Origin: Emydura subglobosa
Lineage: Eukaryota; Chordata; Testudines; Chelidae
DNA: 64,000 bases
Assembly: GCA_007922225.1 (NCBI GenBank)
Contig: ML679941.1
Coordinates: 58,243,849-58,307,848, forward strand
Reading direction: 5' to 3'
Shown here one piece after another: positions 56,041 to 64,000 of the stretch (within the stretch, counting starts at the first letter, position 1; each line of letters starts with the position of its first letter). The notes under the pieces are model-generated. The model was not told where the DNA came from. It saw only the letters and a program-made list of their open reading frames with translations, and made no database searches. A program made the translations under genes and the position numbers.

Positions 56041-59000
56041 TTATTTTTGCACTAAGCCCTTGCATATATTATTTGATAATTATATTGTATTAAAGATGTG
56101 CAACTAATAAAAAAGGATAAATGTTAAGATAAAGGTGACAGTCTGGCAAGATTCATCAGAGGGATAATAAATAAATGGTTTTTCCTTGATGAAATTTAAA
56201 CAAATAAAGTGGAATACCTTGCCTCTAGAATTCAATAAGTAAATTAAAACAATGTTTCCATTTTATAGTAGGGCAAATATTAAAGTGGTGATTACTTATT
56301 TAGCTATCTGTCTACAGAATCATACTGTAATGGACCCAGTCCTACTTTTCTGGAGTCAAAGTCAAAACTGCAAATCAAATGGGAACAGGATCAGATATCA
56401 CTTCTATAGAAAGAAAGCATTTTATAAATATTTACTAGTACTAATATATACACATTTTCTAAAGCTATAAATTTGTGAATGCCACTTAGTTATTAATGTT
56501 TCAACTATTAAAAATAATTATCTTTCTATTAATTTGTTCCTAACTTATTTTGAACTTAGAAAAAAATACACAGTGAGGGTAAAAACTCCAATTTAGACTT
56601 TTCTTGTAGTTCCTGGCTTGCTGTCATAACCGTTGTTATGTAAACCAGGATATCTTTAATTATTTTTAATGTAAAACAAATATAGTATTTTATCTTAGAA
56701 CCATTCCAGTTCCTCTGATAAATACATGTTTACCTGTATTTTATCCAAGAGACTTTAAAGGCATTAAAACGAATCCTATTTCAATATATGTGAACTTGAA
56801 TTGCTCCAAAAGAACATATGTATTGACTCAGGGATTTTAAAGAATTTTTCTTTTGCCATATAGTAAGCTCAAGAGCCAGCATTGGTCTAGTATATCTAAT
56901 ACTGAGAGCATGTCTACACAAACACTTAGGTTGCAGCTAGCTGGGGTGTAATTCTCCCTGCATGAGCCTGCTACACACTAAATGTCCACGTGGTCCCTGC
57001 TACTGTGCACTAGAAGTTCTGTAGTGTGCTTTAATCTGCTCTGCTTTGAAATAGGAGTAGGTTAAAGTGCTGTACTGCAGAATTTTTAGAGCACAGCAGC
57101 AGAGTCCACATAGACCCAGTTTGCAGCAGATTAGTGTGGGGTAGATTTACACTCCAGCTTACCGCAAACTAAAGTGTTTGTGTAGACAAGTACTGAGGTT
57201 GCTTAAAACCATTCTAGTATATATGGTAAATATGTAACCTTTTACAAAATGTGTATTGTCTCAGGAATCTGTATTAGTTCAAAAGGTTTAATTATATTAT
57301 TTGATGGTTTGTCTTTTTTTTTTTTTTTTTGAGCACAAGGCTAAATCCCTCATTTTTTTCACACCCAGAGCTCAAGATTAAGTTAATTCACACATGTTCA
57401 TTTTAGGGAAGAGTTGGCCTATAATACTTTTATATATATACACATCATTGTATTTCTAAAACATTATACTAATCCTATAAAACTATATTCAGAATCATAC
57501 AGATTCATCTTATAGAATGTCCCAGAGTAAAAATGAATCTGTATTTAAAAACAGTTATTGGACATAAAAGCTTTTAAATTTCTAAGCATTTAGACCTTAC
57601 CTATTTCAAAACTAAAGTTACCAAAAGGGTTATTAATTTTTTTAACTTGGGCCATAATTTACACATCTAGGTGCCTAAAGTTGGGCATGCAAAGCCAAAA
57701 TTAGGTACCTAAATAAAACTTTCCCAATATTCAAAATTGCTCAACATCTATAGCTCCCAATGACTTCAACAAGCTGCAGATGCTGGCATCTTTGAAAATG
57801 AGGTTACTTATTTAGGTGCCTAAATCTGTCCTAAAGAGCCTGGATTTGAAAAAAAAAATTTCCTTAGTTCTTAAAGTAAGATGTTTTATATTTATAATAA
57901 AACTGTTTAAAGTTTTTAACTTTCTGTTTAATGTTATTGCATAACTTTAAGGTACTGCCTTTCTTGCAAACAAAAACAAATCCAGTAATATTCAAACTTT
58001 ACTCAGAATAGGATTTTCTAGTTTTGGCTATTGTGGAAGATAATACAATTATACCTACTCAGATCTCCAGGGCGAACTCCCTCATCACTTAGTAGCTCCC
58101 ATTGTAACAAGATTTGAGAATCTTCTTTCCTCATATGTCTCTTTGAAAACAAAAGAAACCAGCTTGAGAGCAAAGAAGGGAGGGAGGAGATCCATGGTCT
58201 TCTAAGTTTTGTGAACCCAGTCAGCACATAGTGGCCAGATGTCTGCCAGCATGGTTTGAGGCTTGCAAACTTTAAACTCAAGGCATAGCTCAAGTGAATC
58301 TGAGGTTTGTTACACAGTTCTTGGAGAGCTCTAGTTACTAAGTCCTGAATTAAAACATGAGTCATACAACTGCTTAACCAGCAGATGGTGGTACCTACCT
58401 GATTAGGAGACTATTACTTTGCCATCAATACCTTTTTCAGTGGGTAAGTTTTCTGTATGCCTCAAGTTCATTTCAAGTTCACATCTCAGTTGCTGAGCCT
58501 GGCATGTAAGTGTTCTTTAGCTGTTATCAATTAAATTGTTTTTTGTTAGTGAAGATAAAGAGTGAGATTGGAAGATGCCTAAAGATTTATCAAAATGGGA
58601 ATTGGAATTAGGATACAATTGACATGCTTTACATAATGCATGGTTGTCAGCTAACGGAGCTTTTTCTAAAGGGGAGACAGAATTTTTTTTTACAATCATT
58701 CCATGTTCACTTCAAATCTCATATACCATGGCAATGTATACTCCAGATGGCATTGCACTTTTGTGAGCATGCAAAATTTGAAATGGAATGCCAAAAACAC
58801 CCACCCTAAAAAGGTCTCCACACCTTCTGAGCCACTTCACATGCCATCTCAAAAGATGAGAAGAGGGATGAGCTAAGAGTCCTGAGTTTTTAATCCCAAT
58901 TTATTCCCCTATTTATATTTTTGTTACTATAGTGTTAATATCAAAAATTGTATAAAATAACAAATGTTTTATTTACTGTAGATGACAGCTTTATTTCCAT

Positions 59001-60370
59001 GTTAGTTTGTTTCAAATAAATTCTTTTCATCTTCATGGACTGCATTTTATTTTATCTTATCCTGTGTCTCCATTGTAGTCACCTAAGAAAGAATGACATT
59101 AGCAGTAATTAATTGTATAGTGACACTCCTACAGTGCATGTGACTTTGACTGTATTTTAAAGCATGAATTATTTGTAAAGCATCAGCAGTGTGCTTGGTT
59201 TAGTTCAACAGATTTTTCCTAGAAATATTACCATCACCTACCTTGTGGTCATAATTAGGCTGCAGTTCCACATGAGCTTCTTCACTAATGCACCTGTGTT
59301 GATTGTATTTTGGATTAAAAAGATGATGGGAGGAAGGAGAAACAGATGCATAAATTTCCTTTGACATTTTATTATACTGGAGAATCAAGCAGTTCTGGTA
59401 CATTTTTAGGTACATTTAACTATAGTTTGAATCTTTCTGGCTATGCCCTCACTGTATCTTTATCAATCATGTGCCCTACTTAATTTGCTGTCACACACTT
59501 TTTTTCTTAATTTAACTTGAATCTGGCAACCTCAATTGTCTTTAGAACTTGTTTTAACTTTGTTTTGTTCTACCACTGACTCCTCCGAATACACTAAAAT
59601 GCCATCTTTATAAACTTCCAGGCCTTACAGAATCTCATTTTCCTTTGGAAGATGTGTTGTGGTTGGGATGCCAATCATGAGGTTATGAAAGCATTATAAA
59701 TGTTGTCAGCTTAACACATTAAGTTATAGCTGAATCTGCTGTATCTGTTGCACAAGCGGAGTCAGTCAATCATACAGAGCTAATGGGTCTAAGCACCACC
59801 AATAACTACTACTAAACCAGTAACTTGTCTACAGTGGTGATGGTGTCTAGGGTTTATGTAGCTACATGCCACATTGAAAAGTGGGCTGTGTGCACACAGT
59901 GGTGTGTAGCTACATGCGGCAGTGAAAGGCTCGGGCACTCAGAATGTATGTTTCTTGCAGCAGGGAAAAGGTTCTGAGAGCAGGACACTGCCCTGGTGAG
60001 AATAGCAGCACAGAGAGGGAGGCATTGCTTGAGTAGAGAGCTGTGTAGAGTATATTCCCTAAGGTTCTAGCTTGTCTTTACTCCCCTAAGAAGCTGCTGA
60101 CCTAGGAATCCCTTTCATGTTTTGGAAAGAAGGATAATGTGACGTGAGTTCTTTTGTAGGAGAGGATTAGACTGTGGTCTCATAAAGATAAAGAGGCATT
60201 TTCCACAGAGGGTGACTTGATTTTTTTTTAATTATGCCACACAGAAATGACAGACCAGTTTCTTTACTCTGACACCGGAACTGTTGAAGCAATTCATTTC
60301 CTATTACTCACACACTGTCAAGGGGTTCTTCCTTCAAAGTTTTGAGAGAGATCAAAAACAGTTGAGAATC
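56041..60370. other. intergenic region between the two GLIPR1-like genes
   Basis: AT-rich, with one clear MITE (56908-57190), a T-run near 57311-57330, a TA run near 57430 and a common repeat at about 57655-57835 (TAGGTGCCTAAA at both ends). 57900-60240 shows no gene or recognisable element. The promoter of the downstream gene should lie in the last few hundred bases, but there is no CpG island, unlike the promoter at 9.7 kb. Confidence 0.65.
56908..57190. mobile_element. hAT-type MITE with target duplication
   Basis: 283 bp. Left end CATGTCTACACAAACACTTAGG..GCTGGGGTGTAA; the right end is its reverse complement (TTACACTCCAGC..CTAAAGTGTTTGTGTAGACAAG), arms about 45 bp. Flanking octamers TACTGAGA (56900-56907) and TACTGAGG (57191-57198) differ at one base. 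An 8-bp duplication indicates hAT. No coding frame. Confidence 0.8.
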
Positions 60371-60547
60371 ATGAAAGTCAGAGTGTTCCTTGTTCTGCTA
60401 TTACTAGACCTTTTCAGTTCTTGTTATTTTTATAAGTCAGATACTTTGCCTGATATAGAAGATGCACAGTTTATTGAGGAATGTGTGAATGCTCATAACC
60501 ACTTTCGGTCAAAGGTGAATCCAACAGCCAGCAACATGCGTCACATG
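60371..60547 (+). CDS. second GLIPR1-like gene, coding exon 1
   Basis: 59 codons from ATG (context GAATC-ATG-A), ending CAC-ATG|GTAAGG in phase 0, the same junction as exon 1 at 10059. Residues 1-18 form a signal peptide (KVRVFLVLLLLDLFSSC). The mature start TLPDIEDAQFIEECVNAHNH, then VNPTASNMRHM, closely resembles human GLIPR1 (LPDIE..DFI..CV..HN, KPTAS), closer than the first gene does. An in-frame ATG at 60284 would put 29 residues before the signal peptide and is rejected. The rest of the gene lies right of the window. Probable GLIPR1 orthologue or close paralogue. Confidence 0.85.
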
Positions 60548-60695
60548 GTAAGGGGACCTTCACCATCTATTTGTAACAGAAATTGTTTTGTGCTGTTGAA
60601 ATAACACATTTTTATTTTGTAGTTCATTTGCCTTGTACTTTTCTCACTTGTTCTGTGAATATTGTAACTACTCCAGATGTTAGTGGCTTATAGTA

Positions 60696-61026
60696 CAGTA
60701 GAACCTCAGAGTTACAAACACCAGAGTTACAAACTGACCAGTCAACTATACACCTCATTTGGAACCAGAAGTACACAATCAGCCCACTGCAGAGAGGGGG
60801 GGAAAAAAGCATATCCAGTACAGTACTGTGTTAAACATAAACTACAAACAAAATAAAGGGAAAGCAGCATTTTTCTTCTGCATGGTAGTATTTCAAAGCT
60901 GTATTAAGTTAATGTTCAGCTGTAAACTTTTGAAAGAACAACCATATTGGTTTGTTCAGTTATGAACATTTCAGAGTTATGAACAGCCTCCATTCCCGAG
61001 ATATTCGTAACTCTGAGGTTCTACAG
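60696..61026. mobile_element. Tc1/mariner-type MITE with TA duplication
   Basis: 331 bp. Left terminus CAGTAGAACCTCAGAGTTAC and right terminus GTAACTCTGAGGTTCTACAG are reverse complements with one mismatch. TA flanks both sides (60694-60695, 61027-61028). This fits the Tigger/pogo branch. The interior has no transposase; its ORFs are short and unrelated. Confidence 0.88.
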
Positions 61027-62162
61027 TAAATACAAAAAAAAAAAAAAAAAAGGCAATTAGTGATTAGAGCTGGGTACGAACTTGTTCAGTCCTTTTGGAT
61101 TGCCAATTTGTAGTGCTACCTGAGTCAGGGCAGTGCACTGCTGTGCTGCTTCAGGAGAAAGGCAAGAAAAAAATAGACATTGAGTGCCTTTGTAATACAG
61201 GGCCAGCTTATGTGCATTGCTGTCCTAGCTCAGCTGTACAGGACAGCATATTGAGGGATCAAAATTAAGGCTCTTTCCACTCCTTACCCCTGTCCACCCA
61301 CTTCTCTCCTTTGTGACAGCAGCTACTGGCCTGTCATGGGCATGCACACAGCCTGATGGGGGGGTAGCTTGTGCAGGAAAGTAAAGGGGCTTCTTATACC
61401 CCCTACTCCCTGTGCAGGTGCACAGATGAGCTCATGACTGAGCCCTTAGTGTTTAAAAGCTGCCTTAAAGTAGTTCAGTTATGGAGGGTAAACTTTGCAG
61501 TGTGTTTTAATAAGACACTTAGAATTTCTCCCATTCTGATTGTCATAGCTTGACAACCCAGCATGCTATGCATGAAGTTTGTAATTACTCAAAAACAGTT
61601 GAGATACCAGCAGTGAAATGGGATCTTAAAGTGGGCAGAAATAGCCTCCTGAAAACAGCTCCTGCACAGAGGGCTTCTTTAACCACTGAAGAGCTGGCAA
61701 AAGGGTTCTGTTAGAGAATGGACCCAGGTGTGTCAAGGATGCAGTCAGCCAGCACTACAGGATAGCAATTCTCCACTTCCCAGGGACCACGTAGGCCTTA
61801 TTTTGCCAAGGTGTGGATGCTCGTTAGAATAATAGGCCTTGTCTGCACAGCACTAGAACTGGTGCTAGTTAACATCTACCAGATCCCTACTAGAGGCCAT
61901 GTAATGCATTATGTGTTCACAGATCTTACTAGATTTTTTTCTAAAAACAATGCCTTCACCTTAGTTTCAAACTCTTGTTTTTTAAAACTAGATATTTTCA
62001 GTCTGAAGGACTTTGCCTCTCATGTTATAACAATGTTATGTTGTTTAACTTAGGCACACCAAACCTTTGACTGCGTCCTTGGAAAAATTTTTGTTGGATA
62101 TCTTGGTTGAATTTTTTCTTTTTTTTTTTTTTTTTTTTTTAAAAGTTTGAACTGCACACTAA

Positions 62163-62326
62163 GGCTATGTCTACACCAGTAGTTCTTAACAAGAGGTGAG
62201 TATACATCTGGGGGTACACAGGACAAATCACACTCCTAAAAGGGGTACAGTAGTCTGGAAATGTTGAGAGCCACTGGTCTACACTACCACTTATGGCGAT
62301 ATAAGCTCTCTAGTGTAGCCATAGCC
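62163..62326. mobile_element. PIF/Harbinger-type MITE, host of a nested hAT MITE
   Basis: The ends GGCTATGTCTACACTA (after removal of the inner element) and TAGTGTAGCCATAGCC are reverse complements with one mismatch. TAA flanks both sides (62160-62162 and 62327-62329). Without the inner 100 bp and its duplication the outer element is only about 56 bp, so it is itself a strongly shortened copy. Confidence 0.8.
62177..62276. mobile_element. 100-bp hAT MITE nested in a Harbinger MITE
   Basis: Begins CAGTAGTTCTTAAC and ends GTTGAGAGCCACTG, imperfect inverted repeats of the CAG(T/G)GGTTCTCAAC type. It is flanked by an exact 8-bp duplication GTCTACAC (62169-62176 and 62277-62284), which is part of the outer element's terminal repeat. 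Confidence 0.9.
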
Positions 62327-63341
62327 TAAGTTGTCTAATGCGGAGTAAATAATGGAGCATATGCCAAGTCTGTTGTGAACCAAGTCATCAGAAGTATATA
62401 TTGCTCAGCTCTTGGCTTCCCACATATTCACTTATGTGCATCTAAGGTGAGGTAACTGCAGTATTTCATACATTAATCCAGTTTCTGTGCTTTGTGGTAT
62501 TAAGAAGACCGAAAAACAGTGAAGATGGGCCTAGGATAATCACTTTGTGCAGATGATCTCATGGTGACACAGAGGTGATGGAGTGACTGTAACACCACTC
62601 CCTCACTGCTGCCAGCACAGGAGGCATGGCTGGGGGAAGGGAGTATTGCCAGGACTTCCTTGTAGCCCACTGATACTTGGTGTTATATAGGGCCAAGGGG
62701 CTGTTAGTAGCAACATTTGGGCCGGAAAGTTGTCATCTATAAATACAGCTAGTATTAGGGCAGACTTTGAGTACTGCTTCAATACCAGCTTGCTCAGTTG
62801 GCTACTGAAAGAAAAAGGCCAAGATCAGTTTGACCATCTTAACAGACCTTTAAACACATTTGTGTGCAGTTTTTCACCTCAGAGAAATATTTAAATATTA
62901 ACTTAGGGCCAGGCAGAAGGGACAATATTAATGGGCACATTATTTGAAGCCACAGAAGCAATGTTCTGACATCAAAGGAAGTTGCATGCACAAGCTGCAG
63001 GCAAAATATGAGTGTGAGGGTGGCATTAGGGCATGCTGCTTTGCAAGGAAACTCAGTCAAGAGCCTAAAAACTGAGTATCACACTCATAAAATTTTCATT
63101 TCTTGCCCTTTTCATTATGAACAATGTTTGAATAATGTTTTTATTGCCCAGAATGGAAGTGGCCCCTTTGCAGCCACGCAAGATTGAGCAAGAAAGGTTA
63201 AATCTACTTGTGTGATTGTGCACGGGGCCATTAATGATAGTAGTCCCTGCACTCTGGGGAATGGGAGAGCAAGGAGGACAGGGAGGTCTGGCTATGGCCC
63301 CACTCCTACCAGCATTGGCCAGCAGATGAGAGCAGTTTCTA

Positions 63342-63605
63342 TGCCTACAGCTACACTGACGGCGGCAAAGTCGCCGCCATCAGATCGATTTCTGACTGAG
63401 CAGTCAGGGAAGACCCGTCGATCCAGAAATTGATGCACTAAGACCACCTTCGCAAGTGGCATAGCGCTGCGTCGACGGGAACGCGCTTCCCATCGGCGCA
63501 GTGCAGTGAAGATGGCGCGCAGAAGAGAAGAGAAGTCAACGGGAGTTAACTTGCGTAACTCCCGTCAACTGCCACCGAATCCCAGAGGTAAGTGTAGACA
63601 GGGTC
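63342..63605. mobile_element. CpG-rich, probably young MITE
   Basis: A sharply CpG-rich island of about 260 bp in AT-rich intron, with hairpins GGCGGCAAAGTCGCCGCC and ACGGGAGTTA..TAACTCCCGT. The ends AGCTACACTGAC and GTAAGTGTAGACAGGG are weakly complementary (CTACACT). The many intact CpGs suggest either recent insertion or lack of methylation. No TWA duplication was confirmed. Confidence 0.5.
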
Positions 63606-63971
63606 TATGTCAGTCTAATGACTGATGCAAAATATGCCTGCCTGTGCACAGAAAGCAGCACCTCTGTAGAGCTCCTCTTGGACTAACTGGCTCCATCCCA
63701 GGTCTAAATGTCATGATCTAGTCCTACATGTTTAACAGACTGCATATCAGAGGTAAGTGCACAGATATTAAATGTCTTTCAATATAAGGGACAGGCAGGA
63801 AAGAGTGGATTTTTAAAGGGAAGCAAGTGACAGGATTTCAGGGAAGACTGGATATGGGGAAGTGAGATGAGCAGAGAAGAATCCAAGATTACAGGCCAGG
63901 GAGGCAGGAAGGATTAGGAGAAAAATTTCTGTTTAAAGAGGTTTGAATTTATGCAAGTCATTGCAGTTTAT

Positions 63972-64000
63972 GTACTTTTCATGTCTTTTTCATTCTGCAG
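63972..64000 (+). promoter_or_regulatory. 3' splice acceptor of exon 2, second GLIPR1-like gene
   Basis: The last bases of the window are a pyrimidine-rich tract ending CTGCAG with AG at 63999-64000. The upstream exon ends in phase 0, as does the equivalent intron in the first gene, so exon 2 (expected to start with a Thr-Trp-Asp-like sequence) would begin at position 64001. Inferred from position; the exon itself is not visible. Confidence 0.6.

Larger units (their letters stand above)
60548..64000 (+). other. intron 1 of the second GLIPR1-like gene
   Basis: At least 3453 bp, phase 0. Contains the mariner-type MITE, the nested hAT/Harbinger MITE and a CpG-rich MITE (listed). 61040-62100 and 62340-63330 show only short T or A runs and nothing recognisable. 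The window ends in TACTTTTCATGTCTTTTTCA-TTCTGCAG, a strong acceptor. Confidence 0.7.

Noticed and set aside
60284..60370. Upstream in-frame ATG for the second GLIPR1-like gene
   Set aside because: It would put 29 residues before a clear signal peptide. The first gene and the family start directly with the signal.

Overview
This window looks like euchromatic DNA from a sauropsid, most probably a turtle. Host coding sequence is sparse and split into short exons with canonical GT-AG borders. Almost everything else is a dense, nested set of old transposons of the kinds that are common in turtle genomes: CR1 LINEs, DIRS tyrosine-recombinase elements, Penelope-like elements, Ty3/Gypsy, PIF/Harbinger with Myb/SANT partners, and hAT and mariner MITEs. 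The species is inferred from this repeat repertoire and cannot be proved from the sequence.

Three host genes are visible. (1) On the minus strand, the first two coding exons (7213-7378 and 54-259) of a small two-pass membrane protein of RIC3/CCDC107 type start in a CpG island at about 6.8-7.7 kb; the gene runs off the left edge. (2) On the plus strand, a complete six-exon GLIPR1-family gene (coding exons at 9874, 17697, 30021, 46800, 55594 and 55715) encodes 267 residues: signal peptide, CAP domain with the four acidic/histidine cavity residues, cysteine-rich hinge and C-terminal membrane anchor. All five exon junctions close in frame. (3) At 60371-60547 lies the first coding exon of a second GLIPR1-like gene. 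Its next exon probably begins just past the right edge, because the window ends on a pyrimidine tract followed by CAG. Genes 2 and 3 form a tandem pair, as expected for the GLIPR1/GLIPR1L cluster; genes 1 and 2 are head to head, about 2.5 kb apart.

Layout: 0-7.2 kb, intron 1 of the RIC3-like gene with a DIRS derivative and a Harbinger MITE; 7-10 kb, CpG island, Harbinger remnant, a 45-bp minisatellite and exon 1 of the GLIPR1-like gene; 10-17.7 kb, a head-to-head Penelope pair with a hAT insertion, CR1, an LTR and a Harbinger Myb element; 18.6-29.9 kb, tandem-repeat-rich retroelement, a decayed Gypsy with LTRs, a 5'-inverted LINE and a foldback element; 32-44 kb, DIRS elements with inverted ends, a Harbinger transposase relic and an ERV-like LTR; 44-46.8 kb, apparently unique intron; 47-55.6 kb, CR1 in both orientations, a solo LTR with target duplication, palindromes, a second Myb element and a DIRS foldback ending 32 bp before a 27-nt micro-exon; 56-64 kb, intergenic DNA and intron 1 of the second gene with three MITEs that retain target-site duplications.

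I found no convincing new biological system. The most informative observations are the resolved gene structures, the foldback elements next to exons 3 and 5, and several nested insertions whose order can be read from target-site duplications. Every transposon coding region seen is broken.
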